Shown here piece by piece: positions 8,114-16,820 of a DNA stretch of 43,347 bases. How positions within the stretch are numbered: the first letter of the stretch is position 1; every line of letters begins with the position of its first letter. Source of the DNA: Bacteroidales bacterium UBA1187 (GTDB lineage: Bacteria; Bacteroidota; Bacteroidia; Bacteroidales; Paludibacteraceae); contig DBYL01000025.1 of assembly GCA_002309835.1 (NCBI GenBank), positions 8,392 to 51,738 of the forward strand. Reading direction: 5' to 3'. Position numbers and translations under genes: made by a program. The notes beneath the pieces were generated by a model. The model had not been told where the DNA came from, did not search any database, and saw only the letters and a program-made list of their open reading frames with translations.

Positions 8114-10609
8114 TTATTTTCCGGTGCTTACACCGCCTCCACCGCCACCGAGACGACCCAACTCATCCATGTCGCCCACCTTGCGGTTCTTATGCTGCTG
8201 GTACTGACCGAACATCCATGTGATGGAGAACATAACACGCTGCTGGCGGATGGTATTTCTGTTCCAACTGATGTACCCCGGCTCTTGTCCCAGATCCTCG
8301 CTGCGGAATACCAGCGAACGCGCCAAGTCTTGCACATTGAGGTTGAAGATCAGACCCTTTTGCATATAGGTCTTACGCACACCGAAACTGAGGAAATAGG
8401 TGCTACCCGACCGGTCGTAACCGGTAGCCATCGGCGAGGACCAATAGCCGTCGAAGGTCATAATCCAATCTTTAGGCAGGTATGCCGAGAGTGTACCGTT
8501 GACGTAACCGTAATGGCTGCGGTTTTCAAACACCGGCGTGCCATCTGCCTGACGTTCATATGATTTATTGATGAAATGCAGCCAACCGGCATTGACCGTC
8601 AAAGCAAGCCAAGCGCCCTGCATCGTACGCGTGCCGTCCGGGAGCGACATGTATTTAGGAACCAGCGGCAGTTCGGTCAACGATAGGTTACCGCCGTGCG
8701 TCGTACATGTACCGAAATTGATCCACTGCATCTTGCCCGTTCCGTCCGGCATAATGGTGATCTTGCTGGAGAACATATTTTGCGTATGTGCAAAATTGAA
8801 TGTCACATTCAGGTACTGCGTCCAGGAGAAATGGAGCTCCACATCGTTATTGAATTCCGGCGTCAGCCCCGTGTTTCCTTCCCGATACGAGTACGCATCG
8901 ATATAGGTCTTGAATGGATTGAGCATGTAGTAACTCGGGCGCTTGATACGGCGCGTATAGCTGGCGCTCACCGCAATCGGCTGACCGATCTTACCTAAAG
9001 GTTTGGTGGTATAACCTATATACGCCGTCGGGAACGGATCAAAATAGGACTTGTTGATAACCGAATCCTGCCCCTCTTGGCTCCAAAGACCGTGACTGAA
9101 GGTATATTCGCCGCGCAGACCGAGTTTGACCGACCAATGTTCGCCGAACTGCTTACCTACCGATATATACGCCGCAGCTACATGCTCGTCATATCGGAAG
9201 GCACTCTCCATCGTCGGACGGGGCAGGTCATTGAGTGTCGAATCGGTCGTCATCTGATTATCCGTAGTGGACAAGCCGTATTTGACGCCGCACTCGATCA
9301 TACCGGTTTGCCAGAACTTAGTCTGGAAATCCAACTTACCGCTGTATATATTCACCACCTGACGGCTGCGGATATCGATGCCGAGTGAACTCGTACCCAT
9401 ATACGGTTTGTCATATCGCGTCTCCTGCGAGTTGTCTGCAGCGCTGTTATAGCGGTTATAATCTACATTGACTGTCAGTTCGCGCTCCAATGCTTCATCA
9501 AAGGTATGCGTATAGTTGAGGTTGGCGGTGTGCTGCGGAGCGATATGCGAATTCATCGAATTGGTCACACTGTTCGTCGTATCCGTGCCGATAATCGTAT
9601 AACCCCTATTATCGCCTGGAATGATATGCTGGTTGATGCGCATATACGGCACATTGAGGATGAAACCGAGCGTATTGACCGAATCGATATACCAATCGTT
9701 TCCTATCTTCAGCATATAGTATTGGAAACCGGCGTCGTAATGCGAATAGGAGTAGTTCTTGAGCACCGGCGTCTCGCGGGATGTCTCGAAGTCCACATCA
9801 TTCTGCGCATAGACCTGTGTCAATTGGGCAAAGGTATAGGTTTTTTCGCCACGATAGTTGAGATTCAAAGATGCGTACTCGGTATTCAGCCATCGGTGCA
9901 CATCGCTAAAATACATACCTCCGTAGGCGGCAGAGAGCATACCATTTAACCCGCGCATCATGTTACGCTTCGTCTTGATATTGATAATACCGCCCTGGCC
10001 GGAAGCGTCGTACTTGGCGGAAGGGTTGGAGATGATCTCGATCTTCTCGATGGTGTTTCCGTCCGTTCCGTCGAGCATCGCTTTCAGTTGCTGACCGCTG
10101 AGGTACGAAGGTTTACCGTCTATCCAAATCTCGACGGACTTACCGTTCACGGTGATATTGCCGTCCTTATCGATACGCACACCGGGCGAACGGCGAAGTA
10201 TATCATTTCCGTTGGAGCCAGCAGCCAGCGGCGATGCACTGACGTTCACCACCAGTTTGTCCATCTGGCGTTCGATAAGCGGTTTCTTCGCCTTGACCTC
10301 CAGTTCCTTGAGATGCTCGGTTTCTTCACGGAGCACGAAATCCGGTCCTCCGAAAGCAGTCTCATAGCCTACGTAAGAGGCCTGGAGAATATAACCGGCC
10401 TGTGATTTGTCATTCGCCATTTGTATCTCGTACTTACCGTCATCATTGGTGATAGCACCGGTGATAAGGGTTGAGTCTTGTTTCAGGACCGAGATAGTTA
10501 CGAAAGGCATCACTTCGCCACGCTCATTGACTACATTACCCTTTACCGTCTCGGCGGAAACCGAGACGGCGAAGAGCATCAGCATAACAAACAAAATAGA
10601 TTTTTTCAT
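8114..10609 (-). CDS. TonB-dependent-receptor-like outer membrane beta-barrel protein
   Basis: An 831-residue outer membrane protein. Signal peptide at residues 1-19 (MKKSILFVMLMLFAVSVSA), then a carboxypeptidase-regulatory-like domain (about 20-100, with GNVVNERGEVMPFVTISV), a plug-like domain (about 110-220, with GSNGNDILRRSPGVRIDKDG and INIKTKR) and a long aromatic-rich beta-barrel to the C-terminus. The layout fits the OMP_b-brl_3 type of TonB receptors, usually importers or proteins remodelled under sigma-factor control. No SusD-like partner is next to it, so glycan import is not supported. It lies 48 nt after the four-TM protein and its sigma factor, which suggests control by that sigma factor. 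The ligand is unknown. Confidence 0.88.
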   Translation of the reverse strand: MKKSILFVMLMLFAVSVSAETVKGNVVNERGEVMPFVTISVLKQDSTLITGAITNDDGKYEIQMANDKSQAGYILQASYVGYETAFGGPDFVLREETEHLKELEVKAKKPLIERQMDKLVVNVSASPLAAGSNGNDILRRSPGVRIDKDGNITVNGKSVEIWIDGKPSYLSGQQLKAMLDGTDGNTIEKIEIISNPSAKYDASGQGGIINIKTKRNMMRGLNGMLSAAYGGMYFSDVHRWLNTEYASLNLNYRGEKTYTFAQLTQVYAQNDVDFETSRETPVLKNYSYSHYDAGFQYYMLKIGNDWYIDSVNTLGFILNVPYMRINQHIIPGDNRGYTIIGTDTTNSVTNSMNSHIAPQHTANLNYTHTFDEALERELTVNVDYNRYNSAADNSQETRYDKPYMGTSSLGIDIRSRQVVNIYSGKLDFQTKFWQTGMIECGVKYGLSTTDNQMTTDSTLNDLPRPTMESAFRYDEHVAAAYISVGKQFGEHWSVKLGLRGEYTFSHGLWSQEGQDSVINKSYFDPFPTAYIGYTTKPLGKIGQPIAVSASYTRRIKRPSYYMLNPFKTYIDAYSYREGNTGLTPEFNNDVELHFSWTQYLNVTFNFAHTQNMFSSKITIMPDGTGKMQWINFGTCTTHGGNLSLTELPLVPKYMSLPDGTRTMQGAWLALTVNAGWLHFINKSYERQADGTPVFENRSHYGYVNGTLSAYLPKDWIMTFDGYWSSPMATGYDRSGSTYFLSFGVRKTYMQKGLIFNLNVQDLARSLVFRSEDLGQEPGYISWNRNTIRQQRVMFSITWMFGQYQQHKNRKVGDMDELGRLGGGGGGVSTGK

Positions 10610-10651
10610 AATGATTCGCTTTGTTTCTACCTATAAGATACGTCATCTATC

Positions 10652-10660
10652 CAAAGGTTA
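10652..10660 (-). promoter_or_regulatory. Weak candidate -7 box for the receptor gene
   Basis: TAACCTTTG on the minus strand resembles TAnnTTTG with one extra base. Its TAA is also the stop codon of the upstream gene. There is only TTCGC, not TTGC, at the usual upstream distance. Read-through from the sigma-factor promoter, or a promoter used by the ECF factor itself, is equally possible. Confidence 0.3.
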
Positions 10661-11257
10661 CACTTCTTCATCCACTTGGCGAATAATATCGTCGCAGAGG
10701 CTCAATACATGGCGATGCATTCTATAGCCTATGACAAATCCTACCACTCCTCCTATGAACAAGAGGCCTAACATGGTGCCGCGCACCAAAAGCGAACTCT
10801 CTGCATAAATCGTCTGTCCGAACAGAATCTCCAATGCCAGCCAGAGGAACCAGAAGAACACCATCACCAGACCTCCGTACAACGAACGGATATAATCTTT
10901 CTTGAGCCGTTTGGCCGCATGGGCGACTGTTCTCAGGTCGTCCGTCATGACGTTGTTGGCGGCCAGACGACGGTGCATCACGACGGTCTTAACCACGGAA
11001 TAGATCATCATCGCCACTGTGGCTCCGAGGAACCAGCATGACAGGCCTAACTCATGGAAGGTCCATATACCGAACGTGCAGACGTATAAGGCACACAAGC
11101 CTACCACCCACGCTTTGCGGTGGATCCGCTCCACTTTGCCGCGCATCGCTTCACGCAACAGACGATCGTTAACTATCTGCTCCTGACGGAGTGTCTCTTT
11201 AAGAAGAGCCATTTGCTCTTTCATCTCTTGTAATTCATTCGTTTCCATAGCACTCAT
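10658..11257 (-). CDS. Four-TM protein of an ECF sigma operon (putative sigma regulator)
   Basis: A 199-residue protein not recognised as a named family. It has an acidic, coiled-coil-prone N-terminus (about residues 5-45), then two hydrophobic helices (about 48-67 and 72-90), a basic middle, and two more helices (about 125-147 and 157-177) before a charged tail. The ATG overlaps the sigma-factor stop (ATGA), so production is coupled. By position and membrane character it is the likely partner or anti-sigma factor, but it lacks a visible zinc-binding anti-sigma motif or a FecR domain. This role is inference from context only. Confidence 0.75.
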   Translation of the reverse strand: MSAMETNELQEMKEQMALLKETLRQEQIVNDRLLREAMRGKVERIHRKAWVVGLCALYVCTFGIWTFHELGLSCWFLGATVAMMIYSVVKTVVMHRRLAANNVMTDDLRTVAHAAKRLKKDYIRSLYGGLVMVFFWFLWLALEILFGQTIYAESSLLVRGTMLGLLFIGGVVGFVIGYRMHRHVLSLCDDIIRQVDEEV

Positions 11258-11757
11258 TTGCTTTGCTTCAACTGTTCTTTAATACGAACCAATTTCACGG
11301 AAAGGTTCTTCACCGAGATGCCGACAATAGCCGCTATCTCCTCATAACTGAGGTCCTCGAGCCATAGCAGTATTATCGCGCGGTCCACCAGGTCCAATTT
11401 CTGTATCCGGCTGTGTAGCAGACGCGCCTGCTCTGCCGAGTGCGAGTTATCGCGATACAGATTCTGATTCATGGACAGTTCTACACGCTGGAGGGCCGAT
11501 TTCTTCTTACGGTCAGCCGACAGACATGTATTCAGGGCCACACGGTAAATCCACGTTTCCGGTTTAGCCTCATGACGGAACGAATCCAGTCCCTGCCATA
11601 GATTGACCAGCGTGTCCTGAAACAGGTCCGCCACCTCATCCTCATCTTGCGAGAACATATAGCAGACGGTATAAATCGTCTGTTTGTGCTCCCGCACGAG
11701 GGCGGCAAAAGCCTGCTCGCGACCTTGCGCTGTTTCTTGTGTATTGTTCATTTTCAT
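11254..11757 (-). CDS. ECF-type RNA polymerase sigma factor
   Basis: A 167-residue sigma-70 family protein with region 2 (DEDEVADLFQDTLVNLWQGL and the ETWIYRVALNTCL segment) and region 4 (LSYEEIAAIVGISVKNLSVKLVRIKEQL), without regions 1 and 3, as in ECF sigma factors. The start was placed at ATG 11755-11757 (MKMNNTQET); an upstream in-frame Met overlaps the likely promoter, and the Met at 11751 is an alternative. It probably directs transcription of the two following genes, giving a sigma, membrane partner and receptor module. Confidence 0.9.
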   Translation of the reverse strand: MKMNNTQETAQGREQAFAALVREHKQTIYTVCYMFSQDEDEVADLFQDTLVNLWQGLDSFRHEAKPETWIYRVALNTCLSADRKKKSALQRVELSMNQNLYRDNSHSAEQARLLHSRIQKLDLVDRAIILLWLEDLSYEEIAAIVGISVKNLSVKLVRIKEQLKQSK

Positions 11758-11781
11758 TAATTGTTTTTTACCTGTTAGACG

Positions 11782-11815
11782 CAAATGAGTTATAAAAAAC
11801 TACACTGAAATGCAA
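11782..11815 (-). promoter_or_regulatory. Candidate promoter of the ECF sigma operon
   Basis: TTGCATTTC starts at 11815 on the minus strand, and TAACTCATTTG starts 23 nt later at 11792. The -7 box deviates by having three extra bases before TTTG. The -33 element directly follows the T-tract of the kinase terminator. The deviation may mean that the sigma factor itself is used here. Confidence 0.4.
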
Positions 11816-11844
11816 AAAAAAATGCAGATTCGTTAAAAATCTGC
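11814..11844 (-). terminator. Rho-independent terminator after the sensor kinase
   Basis: GCAGATT (11824-11830) and AATCTGC (11838-11844) form a perfect 7-bp stem with a seven-base loop. On the minus strand it is followed by T and other bases giving a run of nine T (plus-strand A 11814-11822). It lies just past the kinase stop at 11857. Confidence 0.88.
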
Positions 11845-11856
11845 TATTCGAACAGT

Positions 11857-13872
11857 TTACGCTGTCGATTTTTTGATATATACATAGAAGGTTGTACCCT
11901 TTTCTGATGTCTCGAATTCAATTCGTCCGTTGGAGCCCTCCACGATACGTTTGGAGATAGCCAGTCCCAGCCCGTTGCCATTACTCTTTGTTGTGAAGTT
12001 AGGCCGGAATATTTTCTCCTGCACTTCAGCAGGGATGCCGGGCCCGTTATCCGAGAAGGAGATCTGTATCTCGCGGTCGGAATAGACGGCATTGAGCATG
12101 ACGATGATATCCCCTTCTTCTCCGTCTTTCTGCTCACTGATCGCCTGTATCGCATTGCGGAGGATGTTGACAAAAACCTGAGATATCTGCTCCTTGTCCG
12201 CCAAGCCCATCACACCGCTGTCGGGACCCACATAACGGATAGGTATCTGCTCGTCATTCTCGCGCTGCAGAGTGATGATATGCGATAGTTTCTCAGCTAC
12301 ATCCACCTCGGCCGTTACTACCTCCGGTTGCTTCGCGAAAATGGAGAACGACTGCGCGATATGCGCGAGGTTATCTATCTCGGAGATAAGCATCTGAGTC
12401 GTCTTATCGAAATAGGCGTCGAACTGATCCGTACCACGCTTGAGTTGCAGTTTCTGCACAGAAAGCTTCATCGGCGTCAGCGGATTATTGATCTCATGCG
12501 CGATCTGGCGCGCCATGGTCCGCCATGCGCCTTCGCGCTCCGCCTTCGCCAGTTGCTCAGCACTCTCCTCCACCCGATCTACCAGCATGTTATAGCGCTC
12601 CACCAGCGCACCCAACTCATCGTGATACGGGTAGTCTATATGATTGTCCTTACCACCGATGGCGAAATGACGCATCTTATCCGCCAACATGGAGATCGGC
12701 GCGCTCATGCTCTTCGCCGCCGCAAAAGAGAAGATAAGCGCCAGTACCAGCACGATGATATACGGCGGCAGCAGGCGCGCCAACAGTTTATCAATCTCGG
12801 CATTACGCGTCTGTTCGCTTAAGAAATAGGGCACGGCGATGTAACCAATCGTCACGAAGGAACCGTTATGGAAAGGCACGTAGGAGACGAGATAGGGATG
12901 CGTAGCCAGCTGCTCATAACAAACCTTAGAATGGTCCTCCGAGAAAAGCGCTTCCGGCGCCATGCGACGCGAGAGTACTCCGCTATTGAAGAGCGCAGGC
13001 GAGGAAGAGGCAATCAGTTCGCCGGCCAAAGAATAGACATGAATATCCTGATTCATATCATAGCCCAAGTCGTGCAAATCAATGGACAGACCTTGCGCCT
13101 GCGCCGGCGTTAACGCTACATCCCAGTAATAAAGCGAACGCATATAGGACTGCACATATTCCGAGCGCATTTGGAGGTCGTGGCGCTGATGTTCCTCAAG
13201 ATTGGTCCTCACATAGCGGATAGACATGAAAAATACATAGATGAAGACCGCCATCACAGGAATCATCACTATATATAAAATACGCGTAGACAGGCGCATA
13301 TTACGTATCCCTCGATTACGTATCAGCACGATGATGCCGGCCAGAATAATCAGCGCGAATAAAGCATGACAGAGAAAGAACGACAGACGCGAAGTAGCAT
13401 ACCGTTTGTTATCCGACTCCAATAACTGGCGGAACGTGAAAGTCTGCGAAGCGACGGTATAGATCTCCGTATAATCCTCCAACTCAGTATAACTGAGCGG
13501 CAGCACTGTCAGCACATTATACATGCCCGCCTTGGTCCAACGAATCCTCGTTTTCGCATTCGCAAAATCACGATCACGCCACGTACCATAAGAATGCAGG
13601 AAGATATCCTCCGAAGTCAAGCGGTTAGAGGACCAATAGACCATCTTATGCGCATCGAAAACATAGAAAAGCACATCCTCTTGCGCCTCCGCAATTCGAC
13701 GGATGGAATCAATCGATGCGCCGCGCTCCAATGCCTCGCAGAGAGCCGCTGTCTGCTGCTCTGCCGCCAACTCCCGCTGCCGCAATTTCTTCTCCTCCGA
13801 CGAGGATGAATGGCACGCCGCGAGAAGGGCTACCGCCCAAAGGACAAATATGTAACGCAAGGCCTTTTTCAT
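11857..13872 (-). CDS. NtrY-like sensor histidine kinase with lipoprotein-type N-terminus
   Basis: A 671-residue kinase when started at 13872 (MKKALRYIFV); the promoter lies immediately upstream, so the longer frame is excluded. Order: signal peptide with lipobox ALLAAC (Cys20), an extracytoplasmic segment (21-160), TM about 163-185, short basic loop, TM about 198-218, a second extracytoplasmic sensor region (220-365), TM about 368-386, HAMP, HisKA with His459 in RQIAHEINNPLTPMKL, and HATPase with N box NILRNAIQA, G1 DNGPGIP and G2 GNGLGLAISK. It resembles NtrY-type kinases. No response regulator is encoded nearby. If lipidated, the protein would be anchored at both ends of its first domain. 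Confidence 0.9.
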   Translation of the reverse strand: MKKALRYIFVLWAVALLAACHSSSSEEKKLRQRELAAEQQTAALCEALERGASIDSIRRIAEAQEDVLFYVFDAHKMVYWSSNRLTSEDIFLHSYGTWRDRDFANAKTRIRWTKAGMYNVLTVLPLSYTELEDYTEIYTVASQTFTFRQLLESDNKRYATSRLSFFLCHALFALIILAGIIVLIRNRGIRNMRLSTRILYIVMIPVMAVFIYVFFMSIRYVRTNLEEHQRHDLQMRSEYVQSYMRSLYYWDVALTPAQAQGLSIDLHDLGYDMNQDIHVYSLAGELIASSSPALFNSGVLSRRMAPEALFSEDHSKVCYEQLATHPYLVSYVPFHNGSFVTIGYIAVPYFLSEQTRNAEIDKLLARLLPPYIIVLVLALIFSFAAAKSMSAPISMLADKMRHFAIGGKDNHIDYPYHDELGALVERYNMLVDRVEESAEQLAKAEREGAWRTMARQIAHEINNPLTPMKLSVQKLQLKRGTDQFDAYFDKTTQMLISEIDNLAHIAQSFSIFAKQPEVVTAEVDVAEKLSHIITLQRENDEQIPIRYVGPDSGVMGLADKEQISQVFVNILRNAIQAISEQKDGEEGDIIVMLNAVYSDREIQISFSDNGPGIPAEVQEKIFRPNFTTKSNGNGLGLAISKRIVEGSNGRIEFETSEKGTTFYVYIKKSTA

Positions 13873-13881
13873 TTCCGAGCG

Positions 13882-13912
13882 CAAAGGTACAATATTTTTT
13901 TGGATTGCACAA
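13882..13912 (-). promoter_or_regulatory. Sensor-kinase promoter, near-leaderless
   Basis: TACCTTTG runs from 13889 to 13882 on the minus strand, with TTGTGC starting 23 nt earlier at 13912. The start codon begins only ten bases past the G of the -7 box, so the transcript has almost no leader. Confidence 0.8.
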
Positions 13913-13939
13913 GAGTTAGAATGATTTTTCGCCGTATAT

Positions 13940-13970
13940 TTGCACATGTCATATTTTTTTACTACCTTTG
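13940..13970 (+). promoter_or_regulatory. Esterase gene promoter
   Basis: TTGCACATG starts at 13940 and the -7 box TACCTTTG is at 13963-13970, again a 23-nt step. The ATG at 13992 gives a leader of about 15 nt. It is divergent from the sensor-kinase promoter, with the two -33 elements only 28 bp apart. Confidence 0.82.
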
Positions 13971-13991
13971 TCCGCAATTTAATCACGAGCC

Positions 13992-14894
13992 ATGAGAAAG
14001 AGTTTCTTTTCAGTATGCCTCGCAGTTATCATGCTGGCGGGCTGCAACAAGGCGGCGCAAGAGCCGCAAGTGTCAAAAGGTCAGTTGGATACCTACCCTG
14101 CTTTTGCTTCGCAATTTATCCCTGCACGCACTATTCGCGTCTGGACGCCTTCGGATTACGATCCTGCGCAACGCTATGATGTATTGTATATGCATGACGG
14201 ACAAATGCTTTTCGATGCCTCCACTGCATGGAATCATCAGGAATGGGGTATCGATGAAGCGATGGATAGTTTGCAGGCGCAGGGGCGTATTCGTCCTACC
14301 ATCGTGGTGGCGATTGACAACACCTCTGAACGCATCGGTGAGTTCTGTCCGGACGACATCTCGCAGTACCTGCCTGCAGGTACTCCTGTCTACTCGGATT
14401 TTGCGCCACAAGGCAATGATTATCTGCGATTTATCGTTGAGGAACTCAAGCCGTTTATCGACAGCGTTTATGCCACTTATCCGGACCGTGAGCACACTTG
14501 GCTAATGGGCAGCAGTTGCGGCGGGTTGATCTCGTCCTACGCACTATGCAAATACCCGGAACTTTTCGCCGGTGCCGCTTGTTTATCCACCCATTGCACC
14601 CTCGCTTATCCGCGTCCTGACGAGCCGTCAGACGCCGTGATGACAGCCTATCGCACGTACCTCAAAGAGCATCTGCCTCAGCCGAATACAGCAAAGCTGT
14701 ACATGGATCGCGGAGATGCTACACTCGATGCTTTTTACGGCGAGGCGCAGGATGCCATCAACGCCATGCTTCGTGCCGAAGGATGGGATGAGACGCATTT
14801 CGAATATCGCTTCTTCCCGGGCGCTGCGCACTGCGAGGACGACTGGCAAGCGCGCCTTCCTATTCCACTGCTTTTCCTTTTAGAAAAGCAATAA
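13992..14894 (+). CDS. Esterase D/enterochelin-esterase-like lipoprotein hydrolase
   Basis: A 300-residue alpha/beta hydrolase. The N-terminus is a lipoprotein signal with lipobox MLAGC (Cys18). The nucleophile elbow reads GSSCGG (GxSxG), preceded by the oxyanion segment YMHDGQMLFD, with a candidate acid in DRGDATLDAFY and histidine in GAAHCEDDW. This matches the putative esterase family (PF00756 type), whose members hydrolyse acetyl, feruloyl or siderophore esters. The substrate cannot be told from sequence. It is probably exposed in the periplasm or on the outer membrane. The gene has its own promoter and lies just upstream of the dxs promoter. Confidence 0.88.
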   Translation: MRKSFFSVCLAVIMLAGCNKAAQEPQVSKGQLDTYPAFASQFIPARTIRVWTPSDYDPAQRYDVLYMHDGQMLFDASTAWNHQEWGIDEAMDSLQAQGRIRPTIVVAIDNTSERIGEFCPDDISQYLPAGTPVYSDFAPQGNDYLRFIVEELKPFIDSVYATYPDREHTWLMGSSCGGLISSYALCKYPELFAGAACLSTHCTLAYPRPDEPSDAVMTAYRTYLKEHLPQPNTAKLYMDRGDATLDAFYGEAQDAINAMLRAEGWDETHFEYRFFPGAAHCEDDWQARLPIPLLFLLEKQ

Positions 14895-14918
14895 AACACA
14901 CAAAAATGGCATAAAAAT

Positions 14919-14949
14919 TTGCATATATGCAATTTTTGTAGTAATTTTG
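14919..14949 (+). promoter_or_regulatory. dxs promoter with perfect 14-bp palindromic -33 element
   Basis: TTGCATATATGCAA at 14919-14932 and -7 box TAATTTTG at 14942-14949, 23 nt apart. The nine-base linker TTTTTGTAG matches that of the gdhA promoter exactly. The nearest usable start codon is only nine bases past the -7 box. Confidence 0.85.
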
Positions 14950-14957
14950 CGGCCGAT

Positions 14958-16820
14958 TTGGACTTTAAGTATCTAAATAGAATTGATTCGCCTGCGGACC
15001 TGAAGCAAATTCCGCTTGAGGAGTTGCCGCATGTATGCGAAGAGTTGAGGCAGTACATCATCGAGGTGCTCAGCAAGAATCCCGGGCATCTGGGTTCTTC
15101 TTTAGGTGCTATCGAGTTAACCGTAGCGCTGCATTACGTCTTCGACACACCGAAGGACAAACTCGTATGGGACGTAGGCCATCAGGCTTATGCGCATAAG
15201 ATTCTTACCGGTCGTCGTGACCGTTTCCCGACTAACAGACAATTCAAAGGTCTCTCGCCCTTCACGAATCCCGCGGAGAGCGAGTACGATGCGTTTATTG
15301 CCGGCCATGCCAGCAATTCTATCTCTGCAGCCTTAGGTCTTGACATTGCTGACAGTCATAACATAGTAGCAATTATCGGGGATGGCGCCATGACCGGAGG
15401 TTTGGCATTCGAGGGACTAAACAACACCTCGATGGATAAGAATAACCTGCTGATCGTGCTCAACGATAACCACATGGCTATCGACCCGCTTAAGGGAGGT
15501 ATCACTCAATATCTCGTGGACCTCACGACCAGTGCGGCCTATAACAAATGGCGCTGGCGGTTATACCAGTTGGCGGTGAAGCTCCATCTAATCAACGAGA
15601 ATAAGAAAGCACGCATCTTACGACGCAACAATAACCTCAAGGCCGCGTTGAGTAAGCAGAAGAGTAATATCTTCACGGGTCTGAACATCCGTTATTTCGG
15701 TCCTACGGACGGCCATGACGTCATCGGTCTGGTACGTATCCTGAGTGAGATCAAGAACCACCGTGGTCCGAAAGTACTGCATATCATCACCAAGAAAGGC
15801 AAGGGTTACGCGCCCGCAGAGAACGACCAGACCGTTTGGCACGCCCCTGGTGAGTTTGACGTAGAAACCGGAGAACGACATACCGGTTCTTTGTCACCCG
15901 TCACTCCACCTCTCTGGCAGGAAGTGTTCGGTGAGACATTACTAGAGTTAGCGAAGAAAAACGAGAAGATAGTAGGTATCACACCGGCGATGCCGAGTGG
16001 ATGCTCGATGAGCATCATGCAAAAGGAGTTACCGGACCGCGTCTTTGACGTAGGTATCGCCGAAGGCCATGCCGTCACCTTCAGTGCCGGTCTGGCGAAA
16101 GCAGGCATGTTGCCGTATTGTAATATCTATTCCACCTTCCTGCAACGCGCGTACGATAACATCGTGCATGACGTGGCGCTGCAAAACTTGCACGTCGTCT
16201 TCTGCATCGACCGCGCAGGTATCGTGGGTAACGATGGCGCTACGCACCACGGCTTATTGGACCTGGCCTACCTCCGTCCGATACCGAACATACAGATTTG
16301 CGCTCCGCGCACAGGAGAAGACCTCAAGCAGATGCTCACCCTCGCAGAGACGCTTGACGGACCTATTGCTATCCGTTACCCTAGAGGAAGGACACCGCAG
16401 GAATGTTCGGCTCCGGAGCCTCTCCGGTATGGCAAAGGCGTCAAACTCCGTGACGGCAAGGACCTCGCGGTACTGACGATAGGTGCTATCGGTAACACGA
16501 TGGTCGAAGCCATTGAAGCAATCGGCAAGAGCATCGCGCATTACGACATGCGCTGGCTCAAACCTCTGGACGAAGAGATACTTCATGAGGTAGGAAAGAA
16601 ATACAAGACCATCGTTACGGCCGAAGACGGTATGGTGGCCGGCGGTCTCGGTGGCGCGGTACTGGAATGGATGGCGGATCATGGTTATACGCCCCGCGTC
16701 ATCCGTCTCGGTGTACATGACCAGTTTGTAGAACATGGTTCTACCAAAGAACTCTATCAACTATTGAAATTAGATAAAGAAGGATTATGCGAATCGTTAT
16801 TGCAGGCGCTGGAGAAGTAG
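14958..16820 (+). CDS. dxs: 1-deoxy-D-xylulose-5-phosphate synthase
   Basis: About 620 residues, the normal length. Motifs include the thiamine diphosphate segment GDGAMTGGLAFEGLNN, WDVGHQAYAHKILTGRR near the N-terminus, YFGPTDGHD, and the transketolase-like centre with DVGIAEGHAVTFSAGLAK. It condenses pyruvate and glyceraldehyde 3-phosphate to DXP, the first step of the MEP isoprenoid route. No ATG fits the N-terminus: the frame begins within the promoter region, and the family start aligns with the TTG at 14958 (reading M-DFKYLNRIDSP). This implies a TTG start on a nearly leaderless mRNA. It heads the operon dxs-trkA-trkH-SGNH-MBOAT-coaE and overlaps trkA by 34 bp. Confidence 0.95.
   Translation: MDFKYLNRIDSPADLKQIPLEELPHVCEELRQYIIEVLSKNPGHLGSSLGAIELTVALHYVFDTPKDKLVWDVGHQAYAHKILTGRRDRFPTNRQFKGLSPFTNPAESEYDAFIAGHASNSISAALGLDIADSHNIVAIIGDGAMTGGLAFEGLNNTSMDKNNLLIVLNDNHMAIDPLKGGITQYLVDLTTSAAYNKWRWRLYQLAVKLHLINENKKARILRRNNNLKAALSKQKSNIFTGLNIRYFGPTDGHDVIGLVRILSEIKNHRGPKVLHIITKKGKGYAPAENDQTVWHAPGEFDVETGERHTGSLSPVTPPLWQEVFGETLLELAKKNEKIVGITPAMPSGCSMSIMQKELPDRVFDVGIAEGHAVTFSAGLAKAGMLPYCNIYSTFLQRAYDNIVHDVALQNLHVVFCIDRAGIVGNDGATHHGLLDLAYLRPIPNIQICAPRTGEDLKQMLTLAETLDGPIAIRYPRGRTPQECSAPEPLRYGKGVKLRDGKDLAVLTIGAIGNTMVEAIEAIGKSIAHYDMRWLKPLDEEILHEVGKKYKTIVTAEDGMVAGGLGGAVLEWMADHGYTPRVIRLGVHDQFVEHGSTKELYQLLKLDKEGLCESLLQALEK

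Noticed and set aside
14870..14889. GCTTTTC/GAAAAGC hairpin over the esterase stop codon as a terminator
   Set aside because: No T-run follows on the plus strand (AATAAAACAC), the stem is AT-rich and it overlaps the final codons, so I did not list it as a terminator.
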